NCBI GenBank assembly: GCA_905221605.1
Contig: CAJNDS010000358.1
Coordinates: forward strand, 498,501 to 562,500
DNA length: 64,000 nucleotides
DNA from: Symbiodinium natans
Taxonomy: Eukaryota; Sar; Dinophyceae; Suessiales; Symbiodiniaceae
Direction: 5' to 3'
Below are positions 26,448-37,560 of the stretch, in pieces. Position 1 is the stretch's first letter; every line of letters begins with the position of its first letter. Under the pieces are notes generated by a model. It was given only the letters and a program-made list of their open reading frames with translations, was not told where the DNA came from and did not search any database. The position numbers and the translations under genes were made by a program.

Positions 26448-29400
26448 GACGGCAACAAACCCTAGACCCTAGACCCTAAACCCTAAACCCTGAACCCTGA
26501 ACCCTAAACCCTAATCCCTGAACCCTAAACCCTGAACCCCTGTTGGGGTGCTAGAAATTCTTCCACCCTCAACAGAAACTCAGCCAGCAAGAGCCCCAGT
26601 GCAAACCCCAAAAGCTGAAATCTCTGACCCCCTAAACCCTAAATCCCTAAACCCTCAAAACCCTAAGCCCGAAAACCCTGAATCCTGCAGCTCTAAACCC
26701 TCAACTCTCGGGGGGAATCAGCAGTTAGGGCTGAGATTCCACAGGGTGCTCATTTAAAAAGGTGTTGCGGTTCAGCGGTTAGGGTTTGGGATTTAGGGTT
26801 TAGGGTTGGGGGTCAAGGGTTTTTAGGGTTTTAGGGTTTATGGTTTAGGGCTGGGGATTGGGAGTTTGGAGTTTAGGGTTCGGAGTTTGGAGTTTGGGGT
26901 TGGTTTGGAGTTTTGGCGTTACAGTTTGGCGTTTCGAGTTGAGGGTTCAGGTCCAGTTTAGAGTGCAGGGTTTGGGTTTGGAATTCAGGGTTTCGGGTTT
27001 GGAGTTTAGGGTTTAGAGTTTGGATTTAGGGTTTCGGATTCATGGTTTGGAGTGTAGGTTTAGTGTATACGGAGTTTTGAGTTTGGGGTGTAGAGTTTAG
27101 AGTTTAGGTTTGGGAGTTTAGGGTATCGGGTTTAAAGTTTGGAGGTTAAGGTTTAGAGTTCGGACGATGTAGAGTTTGGAGTTAAGAGGCTTTGAGTTTG
27201 GAGTTTTGGTTTGGAGTGTAGGGGTTGGAGTTTGGAGCGGGTCTAGAGATTGAAGCCAGGGTCTACTGTACATGGCTTACGGCTTGAGGCTTGTAAGGCT
27301 TCCATGGCTTCTATGGTTTACGTTTAGGGTTTAGGGTTTAGGGTTTAGGGTTTAGTTTTTAGGTTTTAGGTATAGGGGGGTGTAAGGCGTTCAATTGCCA
27401 CATTCCCTACGAAGGACCGGTAAGCAAAACGGTCACCCCAAGCAACAGGCTCTTGACAAAGGAGAGTTGCGGTGAAGGCATTGCTGAAGCTCATTAGGAG
27501 TAATCCTTGCATGACGCGTTGCAAAGCAAGCAACCCTCTAAGCTTGAGGGAATCCCGTAGATTTAAACCAAAAGCCCAACCCAAAGTCACCTTCAGCATA
27601 ATGACCCCCCCCCCCGCCCCCCCCGGCGCAACATGACACCTCTCAGGGTGCAGGTGGACGAGCTGCATCAGGACCTGGGTAGCCCAGTAGTAGTACAGTG
27701 ACAGCCCTTTTTCCCCTTTTGGGTTCTGGGCTTAGGTTTTAGGATTTAGGGGCCTTTTTCACTATCAGTCTTTTTTAGTTCCCGGAAAACCTACACCGTA
27801 AATAGGTTACTCCCCCCCCCAAACCCGTAACCCGAAGCCGGAAGCCCGAAACGCCCAACCGTAAACCCGAAATCCTAGACCCTTCCGAATTCCTCACCCT
27901 ACAGCCCTCAAGCCGGAGCCCTCACCACTGAACCCTGAACCCTAAGCCCTGAAATCTAAACCCTAAAGAGCCCTAAACTCTAAGCCCTGCGAGGCAGGCC
28001 CTTAGGTGTTTTTTTCTATATTTCCCCGTGTTGAGTTTAAGAGGGAGCATACTCAGGAGTGTTTTTCAGCCTTTCAGGGCCATCCAAACCTACACCCCAG
28101 ACCCTGAGCTCACGGCTGCTTACTTCGTCAAGGTGCTGCACTTAGTGGTACCCTTTACCTTTTTTTTTTGGGTTCTGGGTTCCCTTATAAAGTAACCAAC
28201 CAAAAAACGGGTGCCCTTATTATAATACGGTTTACTGCGCTACTGGGTGCAAGTGCTTTTGAGCTGTGCGCTTCGTTGCTCTTGACAGCCTGCCTTAGGG
28301 GTTCGGGTTTTAGGGTTGTAGGGTTTTTTGGGTTCTAGGGTTTTAGGGTTTCAGGGTTTCAGGGTCTTAGGGTTTTCGGGTTCTAGGATTGTAGGGTTAT
28401 ATGGGATTGGATGATATACACACCGAACCGACGCGCCCTTAGTCCTCCTTCCAGTCACAAGTGCGCCTCAGACACTACTGTATGCAAACCCCAAATGGTC
28501 AGTTCTCAAAATTCTGCTCCCTTTATTTGGTACCCTAAACAAGCGGCTTAATGAGAGGGGCCGCCTTATAAAAACATGACCAAATCCTATGAGCCCCAAT
28601 CCCTAAACGAAAGCCCAAACGCCCGGGCCTGTGAAGGACGCGCCGCTCATGGACGCCGGCCTAGACAGCTTGTCCATGGCTCTACCCTCAGTCTATAGTG
28701 CCCAAAGAGGCCTAGAACCCCCGTTAGGGTTTCGGGTTTAGGTTTTAGGGTTTAGGCTTTAGGGTTTACGGTTTAGGGTTCCCCTAATCCTTCAACTTGA
28801 ATCCCGCCAATTCGTGCAACAGGCGCTGGATCCTAATCCCTAAACCCTAAAGCCCAAAGCCCTATAAACCTAATCCAATCCCTCTGTTCTGTGCCGCCGA
28901 ACATCCGAGGTCCCATCAGAAGGAAACCCCCCTCAAAGAGGTTTTGGGTTTAGGGCCTCACGGGGCTTCATCGCCCTTTCCCTTTCGGGTTACGGGTCTG
29001 GGACTTGGAATCATATGAACTGGAACTCAAGTCCTAAACTCTGAAACCTATGATGACCTGTGCTTGATGTATCCCTAGGGGTCCATGTACCTAAACGAGG
29101 AATACTTGGGCCTTAAAGTACCTAGGGCAATTAGGGCCCAAGTATATATCAAGGAGGTACATGGACCCTTGAGGGTATGGGATCCAAGCAGTCTTCCCCC
29201 GCCCCCGTATCCGGCACGTCGCCCGCCTACGCGGATACTGGACCCTAAACTCCGCGCACCTAAGCCCGAAACCCTAAACCCGAACCCCTAAACCAAAATC
29301 CCAAAGCTCCACATCTTGGTTCGGCGTGTCGGTGGATTCAGGTTATACGGTTTCTCGGAATTGCCTAGGGAACTAGAACAAGCAGTGTAAACTTTCGAAG

Positions 29401-30112
29401 GCACTTACCACTATGGTGCTATGACGCATTTTCGGAAATGCTTCCGTTGGCGAATCCGAAGCCCCTAAACCCTTAGCCATAAGCCCTAAACCCCAAGCCT
29501 AAAACCTAAACCCTAAAACCCTAACCCCTGTTCCCTAATCGGATGGTGCACAGGTGCAGTTCAGGAACGCCTTGCAGCAGCAGTTGGCTCCCCAGGAACG
29601 GTTGAGTCTACGCAGAACTGTCCATGTCTCTTACCCTAGGTTTAGGGTTTAGGGCTTAGGGCTTAGGGTTTAGGGTTTTGGGCAGGGCTTAGGGTTTAGG
29701 GCAGGGGGTTTCAATGTCTCTTACCCTAAGGGTCTCCATGTACTCTGCAGGCCCTTGGGACATTTCACATTTGCCCTTATTGGGTTTAAGAGGGTCACTT
29801 TCAGGAATATCTTTCGGAGGGTTTTAAGAGCCATCCTATCTAAACAGGGGATACTTGGGCCTTAAAGTACTTGCTACATAGGGACTTTGGGGCCCAAGTA
29901 TATAACAATGAATTAGGTACATGGACCCCCTTAGGGTTAGTTGAGGATCCTTAGTATCATGTAGGGTTTGAGGTTGAGGGATTTGGGTTTAACAGACAGA
30001 ATTTTCCCTAAATTCAACCAAAGTATCAGTAGTGTACATGTTTGGGGAATATCCTCTCGTGAATGTATTCTGGTTTGCGTGTCTGCCTGCATGGTTGCCT
30101 GCACGTTTGCAT

Positions 30113-30158
<46 letters not shown>

Positions 30159-31949
30159 GGATGGTTATCTTTCATGTTTAAGCAACGAGTAGAAACCAGG
30201 TACTTGACCTTTGGCTTTACGCGCACAAATTGCCCTAAACCCTAAACCCTGAACCCTAAACCCTAAACCCTAAACCCTAAACCCTAAACCCTGAACCCTA
30301 AACCCTAAACCCTTTCGCTATTTGGGATGGCCATGGGCTCCGGGCTCCTCCCAAAAACCGGCCAAAATCTGCTGCATGAGCGACCAGGATTGGGATGTTC
30401 CCCCTTATACTAGACTAACCATGGTTTAGGGTTCAGGGTCTAGGGTTTAGGGTTTAGGGTTTAGGGTTAACAGTCCCTAATGGGGATTATAATGGGGGGG
30501 GTACTATAGTCCCCATGAAGGACTGCTCGTTTTCAGCGGGAGCATCCCAAGACCAGGATCCCTAAACTAGGCCTAAACCCTAAACCCTAAACCCTGAACC
30601 CGAAACCCGAAACCCCTAAACTAGGCCTAAACCCAACACCCTAAACCCTGAACCCGAAACCCGAAACCCCAAAATCTTGTGATGGCAGAACTGAACTAGC
30701 CCTAAACCCTAAACCCCAAACCCTAAACCCCAAACCCCAAACCCTAAACCCTAAAGTATGGTTGGCAGATTGTGGTTCCCTGGAAATGCTTGACTCGGTC
30801 CAAGGTTCCCTGGAGTGCCCATGCCCGCGTCGCTGATTTTTGACAACCCGCCGGGGGCTCACTTTAGGGTTTGGGGTTTAGGGTTTAGGGTTAGGGTTTG
30901 GGGGTTTAGGGTTTGGGGTTTAGGGTTTGGGGGTTTAGGGTTAGGGTTTGGGGGTTTAGGGTTTGGGGTTTAGGGTTTGGGGGTTTAGGGTTTAGGGTTA
31001 GGGTTTGGGGGTTTAGGGTTTGGGGTTTAGGGTTTCGGGGTTTGGGGTTTAGGGTTTGGGTTTAGCGTTTCCGGTATCCTTTTTGTTGTTTTTGTTGGGG
31101 GGGGGGGGGCGTTTCGGATACCAGCGCTTGTTTAGGGGTTTGGTGTTTTGGCGTTTCGGGTGTTTGGGGTGTTTAGGGTTTATGGGAGTAGGGTTTGGGG
31201 TTTATGTGTTGGGGTTTGGGGTTTAGGGTTTTATGGCTTTAGGGGTTTTGCGGCTTGGGGCTTTAGGGCTTTTAGGGCTTTTAGGGCTTTTTGGGGGTTT
31301 TGAGGGTTTAGGGGTTCAGGGCCCTAGGATTCCATAGGGCTTTGGCAACTTGTTTGTAGAGTTTGAGGGGAATACAAGCTTCAGAGTTCAGGCCCGATAA
31401 AGTCTGTAGGGTTTAGGGTTTAGGGTTTAGGGTTTAGGGTTTCGAGTTTCGGGTTTGGGCTTCATAGGCTTTGGGCTTAGGCTCCTACGAGTTAAGCGGG
31501 GGAAGACTGTGAAGCAAAATAAACCCGAAAGCCTAAAGCCCAAACCCCTTGCTCTTAGGTTGTGTTAGTTAGATGCAGCATTGGGGCCCCTCCACATACA
31601 GAGCCTGAAGCTGCGTGACATCCTTCGGGCGTCAGGGTTTAGGGTTTTTGGGGCTTAGGGCTTAGGGTTTAGGGTTTAGGGCGCTCTGAAGACCATATGG
31701 ATGAATGTCGCTAGCGACCTTGCACTTTGCCTTCATCAGTCTGAGAAAAGCACCCGGAATTCACCCCAGACCCTAAAAACCCAGACCCTCAACACTTATT
31801 GAACTAGATCCTGTGCTCACCGTACACCCTAAACTCTCAACTCCTCAAGCCCCCTAAGCCCCAAACCAATAAGCCCCTAAACCAATGAATCCCGGAGGTC
31901 AGTGCGTGCCGTCAGCCTCAATATCTACGAGGAGCTCAAGGCGACGAGG
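26381..31949 (+). CDS. Acyl carrier (phosphopantetheine) domain, split over exons (locus-level entry)
   Basis: Exons at 26381, 28637, 29554 and 31903 give, in order, the pieces of a type I polyketide/fatty-acid synthase carrier domain: helix I (EVLIPRINELAMQL), the PLMDAGLDSL loop with the Ser that takes phosphopantetheine, helix II (VQFRNALQQQL) and helix III (RAVSLNIYEELKA). The domain holds a growing acyl chain as a thioester in the plastid or cytosol. Introns use GA and GC donors. The short LP.TL.FDYP segment between helix II and III was not located. No ketosynthase, acyltransferase or reductase motif was recognised nearby, so it may be a stand-alone carrier protein or one part of a larger synthase. 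Confidence 0.7.
26760..27360 (+). repeat. Highly degenerate TTTAGGG/TTTGGAG array
   Basis: About 550 bp in which TTTGGAG, TTTAGAG and TTTCGGG units dominate: an old tract now largely decayed, with a clean TTTAGGG tract at 27325-27352. Confidence 0.85.
27370..28140. other. Unique and MITE sequence, no gene recognised
   Basis: A 100-codon minus-strand open frame (27668-27366) has no recognised motif. A family P5-like element follows (27670-27800), then short CCCTAAA variants. Confidence 0.4.
28140..28250. mobile_element. MITE family P5, uninterrupted copy
   Basis: Runs from TTAGTGGTACCCTTTACC through GGGTTCTGGGTTCCC and GGGTGCCCTTATTATAATAC to GCGCTACTGGGT. Serves as the reference for the interrupted copies at 16.3 and 38.8 kb. 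Confidence 0.7.
28637..28678 (+). CDS. Acyl carrier exon 2, phosphopantetheine site
   Basis: 42 nt, acceptor CCTGTGAAG. Reads DAPLMDAGLDSLSM, the carrier-domain signature with the modified Ser in DSL. The GC donor (GCTCTACC) is required to continue into VQFRN. Confidence 0.8.
29077..29173. mobile_element. MITE family P3, intact copy
   Basis: Ends AGGGGTCCATGTACCT and AGGTACATGGACCCTT; inner arms TACTTGGGCC and GGCCCAAGTA. Confidence 0.88.
29554..29586 (+). CDS. Acyl carrier exon 3, helix II
   Basis: 33 nt, acceptor GGTGCACAG, phase 0. Reads VQFRNALQQQL, matching the V-E/Q-F-R-N-x-L helix that follows GLDSL in type I carrier domains. GC donor (GCTCCCC). Confidence 0.78.
29848..29930. mobile_element. 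MITE family P3, copy 2
   Basis: Shares GATACTTGGGCCTTAAAGTA and GGCCCAAGTATATAACAA with the 29.08-kb copy; left outer end lost. Confidence 0.8.
30117..30158 (+). repeat. (GT)n microsatellite
   Basis: About 21 GT units, within a short non-repeat patch. Confidence 0.97.
30392..30549. mobile_element. MITE family P4, copy 2, interrupted by TTTAGGG
   Basis: Arms GGGATGTTCCCCCTTATACT and AGCGGGAGCATCCC with TAACAGTCC/GGACTG. A 48-bp TTTAGGG-type tract (30420-30468) sits between ACTAAC and TAACAGTCC, where copy 1 reads simply ACTAACAGTCC. Confidence 0.8.
30864..31075 (+). repeat. Alternating TTTAGGG / TTTGGGG higher-order array
   Basis: A repeated order of TTTAGGG, TTAGGG, TTTGGGGG and TTTGGGG units occurs about four times. 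Confidence 0.85.
31903..31949 (+). CDS. Acyl carrier exon 4, helix III
   Basis: Acceptor CGGAGGTCAG. After two bases it reads RAVSLNIYEELKATR, as in the end of carrier domains after FDYPT. Canonical GTTACG donor. Confidence 0.55.
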
Positions 31950-32209
31950 GTTACGGGGTTCAGGCTTTCTGGTTTGGGTAGCCCTAAACCCTATACCCCA
32001 AACCCTAAACCCTAAACCCTAAACCCGAAACCCTAAGCCCTAAACCCTAAACCCTTCAGGATTCAAGGGATTGAGACTCGTACCCCTAAGAGGTTCCTCG
32101 AATATACTCCCAATATGGCCCTTATACTACAGTTAGATACACTAAACCCTAAAGCCTAAGCCCTTACAACCTTAAGGGTCCAAGGAACAACCCCTAGAAG
32201 GAGGACCTA

Positions 32210-32210
32210 A

Positions 32211-32241
<31 letters not shown>

Positions 32242-32270
32242 TCATCTACCCCCCCCCCCCCCCCCTCACC
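32210..32270. repeat. Poly-C runs
   Basis: Two C runs separated by TCATCTA; intronic. Confidence 0.95.
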
Positions 32271-32299
32271 CCAACAACCCCGCGCTTAGGGTTGAGGAT

Positions 32300-33300
32300 T
32301 TAGGGTTCAGGGTGAGGGTTCAGGTTTTAGGGTTTAGGGTTTTAGGGTTTAGGGCAAGCAAAGGTCCGACAGCAACCTCAGCTAGAACTTTCCCACCTTT
32401 CGGAAAGTCTCCAGAACCTCCTGTAGGGTCTGGGGTCTTTATACTTAGGCAGTTATGTGGTCCCTTAATATGGCCCCTTGAAACAAGGGTTCTGAAGCAG
32501 GGGCCCTTGAATTTTATAGGGTATAGCAGGGGCTTTTCAGGGGCCCCCACTTAAGGGCCCATGTTCAGTGACGATGGAACTGCGCTAAGATTTTATGGGT
32601 TCGAAGTACGGACCCTTGGGTTGTATAGGGTTTAGGGTTTATAGGGTTTAGGGTATAGGGTTTTCAACCTAACCTCTCCCAGACAAGGCCCCCCCATACC
32701 CTCCCCCCAACCTGAAACACTTCAAGCTCGAGGCGCTGTGGTTTCGGGCTTGGGGTCTAGGGCTTGGGGGTCCTGAACCAACCCTAAACCCCTCAAAACG
32801 GTATAGGGTTCGCTGTTCAGGCCGTGCCTCAACACCCCCTTGAGCCCTCCCCAAATTCGCCAACGGCTTTAAGGCGAGGGTTGATATAAGTATAGAAAAA
32901 TGCGCAAGTCTCGCCTCAATATTGGCCGCACGCTTGATAAGAAACCCTAGGCCCTAGGCCCCCTATAAACACCTAAACCCCTAAGTCCCGAAACCCCCAA
33001 AAACAAATCGTCCCCTAAACCCCACAAAAGCCCTGCACCACTAAACCCCCAACCTCCCCAACAAAGACAAAAAGAAACCCCCAAAAAACCCCCCAACAAA
33101 AATGACATAAACCAAAAAGCACCCAACCCCCCCCCCCCCCCCCCCAAAAAAAAAAAAAAAAAAAAAACTACCCCAAGCCTTCCCAGTCGGCGCACGATGC
33201 GGGACGACCTCTCGTCTGAAGTTGAATCGACGGCGGGTGGCCTTCTCTGTGGCCTTCTACAGCCCAACAGTCCCCTACACCCTGAAGCCCTAAACACTAA
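32300..33300. other. Mixed MITE and degenerate repeat, no gene
   Basis: A family G element (TATGGGCCC/GGGCCCATG-type) lies around 32455-32565 and an A/C homopolymer stretch at 33128-33167. Open frames are composition-driven. Confidence 0.5.
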
Positions 33301-33629
33301 ACCCTAATCCCCAGAAACCCTGGCAAAACCCTGGTGAAAACGCTGTAAACCCTTGAAAAGCCCTGAGCTCTCTCAAAACTCGAAGACCTCAAGCCCTAAA
33401 CCCTAGACCTTCTGAACCCTAAGATCTCAACCCCCAAAGCCCTTGTAGTAAAGGGTCGCTTGTGAAGGGTCTAAACCCTCCCTCAACCCATCCTGACCCG
33501 TGAAACCCTTTCTCTTTTGGGCATCGACGGCCCTAAGCACTCAACCAAAACCCTGAAACCCTCAACCCAACCCTTCGACCTACATACACTGGCTAATCCT
33601 CATGAATATGTGAACTATATAAACATTGA

Positions 33630-33745
33630 TGTATATGTGTATGTACGTATGCATGCATGTATGTACGTACGTATGTATGTATGTAGGTATGTAAGTATCT
33701 ATGTATGTATGAATGCGTATATACATATATATATATATAGATATA
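33630..33745 (+). repeat. ATGT/ACGT tetranucleotide and (TA)n microsatellite
   Basis: GTATGTACGTATGCATGCAT-type sequence followed by ATATATATATAT. Confidence 0.9.
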
Positions 33746-33941
33746 TTTGCTTGTTTGTACAGTTTTCTATACCTAAATACGGTAGCCCCCAGGTCGGATC
33801 TGTTTACCTGTAGTGTCCCTCAACGCCGAATCTCCATCTCCCCTAGAACCCCATACCCCTAAACCCGAAACCTAAACCCTTAAACCCTAAACCCCGAATT
33901 CCGAAACCCTGAACCCTGAACCCCCACCCCTTTAAAGGCAG

Positions 33942-34010
33942 ATTTCAGAGGCTCCGGTTTTCTCTGTGGTCAGCAAAGACTTCTCGAAGGCGTTTGAGAA
34001 CACTACCCTA
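33942..34010 (+). other. Exon candidate (APVFSVVSKDFSKAFENT)
   Basis: Acceptor TTAAAGGCAG or TTTCAG; open frame ISEAPVFSVVSKDFSKAFEN. Comes after the carrier-domain exons on the same strand. Family not recognised. Confidence 0.35.
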
Positions 34011-34428
34011 CAACAACTTAGGCCTTTGCGTTCTGAAGGCAAGGCTTTAGGGTTTAGGGTTTAGGGTTTAGGGTTTGGGGTTTGGGGTTTAGGGTTTAGG
34101 GTTTAGGGTTGAGCCTACAGGGCTTTTGGGTTTTGAGCACAGGGTTGGAGGCTTAGGGATTAGAGCCCTTCACCCCTAACCTGGGAAGGCTGTCTGGTAT
34201 CACACGTGCTTGAGCTCACCATAGCTGATGCCGATTCCAGGAACATCCGGCCTCGTAGTTGCTTGCTGTGGAAGCGAAGTCTCTTACCCCAAGCCCCAAA
34301 CCCAAATTGACCCCCCCCCCCCCCCCCAATTTGCTTTAGAACCCTTTTAACCATAAAAAGCATAAAGATAAACCCTACAGTTGCCTTTATAAGAAAGGAT
34401 CTTTTTTGCAATTCCTAGAAGCCCTGCA

Positions 34429-34567
34429 AGCGCCGGATGTTCCTAAAAAAATCCACGCGAAGAAAGAGCTCCCTCCGATCAGCAGTCTGTCTTCCAAGGT
34501 GCCGGCTTGGATTTACTCTTGGCAAGGATCCAAAATGGCGCGGCGCGCATTTCTCTTGATCCGAGGG
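34429..34567 (+). other. Exon candidate, ~45 codons (Lys/Pro-rich)
   Basis: Acceptor AATTCCTAG. After two bases the frame is open, including ALQAPDVPKKIHAKKELPP and VPAWIYSWQGSKMARRAF, up to a TTTAGGG tract. It has protein-like composition but no known motif. Confidence 0.4.
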
Positions 34568-34904
34568 TTTAGGGTTTAGGGTTCAGGGTTTAGGTGTTTT
34601 ATGTTGCGCCTTCTTGAAAGGGTTTAGAGTTTAGGGGTTTTGGTTGCGCCCTCGTTTTCAGGGGGCCTGTTCAACTCAGTGTCAAGAAGGGGTCCTGACA
34701 TTGTAGGCTAAAGGCAAGACCTCTCATCGACTCCTGCCGCTTGGGTTTAGGGTTTAGGGTTGAGGGTTTAGGGTTTAGGGTTTAGGGTTTAGGGTTTAGG
34801 GTTTAGGTACGGGCTGGAGCTTGCAGCTTTGGCAGTATCGTGCGCGGTTAGGGCTGAAGAGCTCAGTTTGAATCTGATGGTAGTTTCATGGGCCTGACCT
34901 CCCT

Positions 34905-34990
34905 TTAAAGGGTTCTGATGTATGGGCCCTTGATTTGTATAGGGTGTGTACGGGGGTACATAAGGGGCCCCCTTTTCAGGGACCTCGTAT
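34905..34990. mobile_element. MITE family G copy
   Basis: TTAAAGGGTTCTGATGTATG, GGGCCCTTGATTTGTATAGG and GGGGCCCCCTTTTCAGGGAC recur near 16.80, 32.49 and 55.74 kb. Confidence 0.65.
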
Positions 34991-35638
34991 CTACCCTTAG
35001 ATTTGACGTGTTCTCTAGGGGCTGGACGTTTTCAATTGCTGTTCGGCAGCGGTGGCGTCGTGGCATCATGGACCCCTTCCCATGCCCACCGCTGCGTTCG
35101 TGCCGTGCGTCATAGTATGGTGGCGCTTGCCCAACAACCAACAGCTAGTACGAAGACAGCCGGTCGTAGCAAGGTAACCTCAGCTAAGTCGTGAGCTCCA
35201 AGCCCTGGACCCTGCACCCCAAACCTCATAGACTCTAAACCCTAAACCCTAATACCTTGAGCTCGTGCACCTTCAGCAGAGAGCCCGAAGCCCAAGCTAC
35301 CTCGAAGATCGCAACCCAGAACATAGGGTTCAGGGTCTACCAGCAGGGCCGACAGCCCCCCTACTATACGAAGTGTAGTTCAGGGGCTTAGAGCCTCAGT
35401 TCGGAGCCTCATAGCCCAGTTTGGGGTCCGCCTTGTCACTCTACTTCTAACTGGGGGGGTCCCCTCCTTGTAGGGTTTAGGGCCAACTCAAGCACAAAGG
35501 AACACAGCCAACACAAGACGAACTTATCGCCTCTCGGACGCTGCGGCGAATGAATGCGGGGACCGTGACAGCCGCAAAGCCTGCGGGGGGCGGCCTCTGG
35601 CAGATGGCCTCTAATGGCAAAGTTTTTTTATTCATTCA

Positions 35639-35741
35639 CTAAATCAGTGTTAGGGATCCTTCTTACTTTTTGGGTTATGGGCTTTCTTATATATAAACAA
35701 AAAGGATCCTTTTTTCTTCCTAGGGGAACAGGGATTAAGTT
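35639..35741. mobile_element. MITE family E, copy 1
   Basis: About 103 bp, starts TAAATCAGTGTTAGGGATCC and ends GGGGAACAGGGATTAAGT, with inner inverted GGATCCTT/AAGGATCC. Copies at 55.02 and 58.59 kb differ by only a few bases. Confidence 0.88.
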
Positions 35742-35899
35742 CAGGAACCCTGCTGTTTCTCAACTCTTGCGGGTTTGCAGAAGCTCGCGCCTCTTTGTTG
35801 CTGTTAGTACTTGGCAGGTCTTGCATCACCAACAGCCGGTGCTTTCACCGGCAGCCTGGGCAACCAACCCTATACGCCAAAGCTCCAAGCGCAATCACC

Positions 35900-36075
35900 T
35901 CGGACTCAGAGTACGCCCTTGTTCCCTTTAGGGTTTAGGGTTTAGGGTTTAGGGTTTAGGGTTTAGGGTTTAGGGTTTAGGGTTTAGGGTTTAGGGTTTG
36001 TTAGGGTTTAGGTTCCCTTGTAAGCCTGTCTAAACCAACAGAGGATACCCTCTTTGTTGCTAGGTTACTCATCGA
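35900..36075. mobile_element. MITE family P6 interrupted by TTTAGGG
   Basis: CAGAGTACGCCCTTGTTCCC and then AGGTTCCCTTGTAAGCC to GTTGCTAGGTTACTC match other P6 copies. About ten TTTAGGG units (35928-35999) split it. Confidence 0.7.
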
Positions 36076-36469
36076 CAGGAACCAAGTGGAGTGAAACTTC
36101 ACCAAGCAGATTCCACAGTAAGCTTTCCAGCAGGTTACAGCAGCAACCGATTCTGATGGAATTTTGCATGGATGTTAAAGTTTTATGGGCCCTCTTCCTT
36201 TCAGAAGCCCATAGAACCTAAAGACATTCGAATATTTCCCGGGGGCCCCAAATGTATCCCCAAACCCTAAACCCTAAACTCCAAACCCTAAACCCTAAAC
36301 TCTAATCAGGCAACTCCTCTGGCGGCTTCTGGTTCGATTGTCTTTCGGCCGGCCTTTGGTTGGCAGCGCCGCTCGGAGAAGCCAAGAGTTAGGGTTTAGG
36401 GTTTAGGGTTTAGGGTTTAGGGTTTAGGGTTTAGGGTTTAGGGTTTAGGGTTTAGGGTTTAGGGGACCC

Positions 36470-36580
36470 AGAGTATGCACTTATTCGCCATTTTGTTAGG
36501 GCTCACGCTCCCTCACAGGCCCTTTTAAGCCAAGAAAAAGCGCACCCCCGGTTTTGTTCCTAGGCTACTCTTGGGCCTAG
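36470..36580. mobile_element. MITE family P6, uninterrupted copy
   Basis: Starts ACCCAGAGTATGCACTTATT, includes AGGGCTCACGCTCCC and ends GTTCCTAGGCTACTCTTGGG. Reference for the interrupted copies. Confidence 0.65.
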
Positions 36581-36679
36581 CCCTAAACAAGCCCTAAGCC
36601 CTAAACCCTAAACCCGTTTTATAGGTTACTCTTGCGGCTAGAAAGCCTACATCCCTTGGGACGCTGAGCCCCATGAGAG

Positions 36680-37560
36680 GGGCTTAGGGTTTGGGGGTTT
36701 GGGGGTTTAGCGGTTTAGGGGTTTAGGGTTTAGGGGTTCAGGGTGTCGGGTTTGCGGGCTTAGGGGTTAGGTCATTAGGGGTTGAAGGGTTGAGGGGTGC
36801 AGGGTTTTAGGGGTTTAGAGTTGTGGTTTGGGGGTTTAGGGGTTTAGGGTTGAGAGTTTAGGGTTTGGGGGGTTTTTGGGAGTTTAGGGTTTGGGGCGTT
36901 GGTGTTCTAGGGTTTAGGGCTTTAGGCTTTAAGGTTTCGCGTTTAGGGTTTTGGAGTTATGACAGTTATGAGTTCCTTGCTGCTGGCGGGATATAAACCC
37001 TAAACCCTAAACCCTAAACCCTAAACCCTGAACCCTGAACCCTGAACCCTGAACCCTAAAACGTGAACTAAAGCAGAGGTGGCCGTCCTCGCTGCCGCGA
37101 TACTGCCACCTGGCCTTTCTGAGCTCTGTTTAGGGTTTAGGGTTTAGGGTTTAGGGTTTTCGGGTTTCGGGTTTCGGGTTTCGGGCCTTTCTAAGCCCTA
37201 AATCCTAAGTTTAGACATTAGGCGTTAGGGAGGCCCTCAGCCCTAAGCCCTGAACCCTTTGTAGCCGTAAACCCTCAGTTTGCAGAGGCTTAGGGCCAGC
37301 CATCCGAGACACACAGGTTAGGGAGAAGAGCTTTGGATGTTCAAGGGCTCAAGACGCACACCCCCAACCCTAAACCCGAAACCCTAAACCCTTATACTAA
37401 CTGAAGATCTTTTACCCCAGGTTACAACCTTAAGGGTACAAGGGGCTGAAGCTGAGGATGCCTTTTGATTTTGATTAGGGTTTAGGGTTTAGGGTTTAGG
37501 GTTTAGGGTTTGGACCCTTTTCTGGCTGAGTTTCTCAACATGGGGCAGAGGGAACTTGAT
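36680..37560. other. Degenerate telomere-like repeats, no clear exon
   Basis: TTTGGGGG, TTTAGGGG and TTGAGGG units to about 36960, then CCCTAAA and TTTAGGG tracts around a short unique patch (37070-37130) whose open frame VAVLAAAILPPGLSEL is only a weak exon candidate. Confidence 0.5.

Noticed and set aside
35614-35931. 105-codon + strand open frame
   Set aside because: Its first third is the family E MITE; the rest has no recognised motif.
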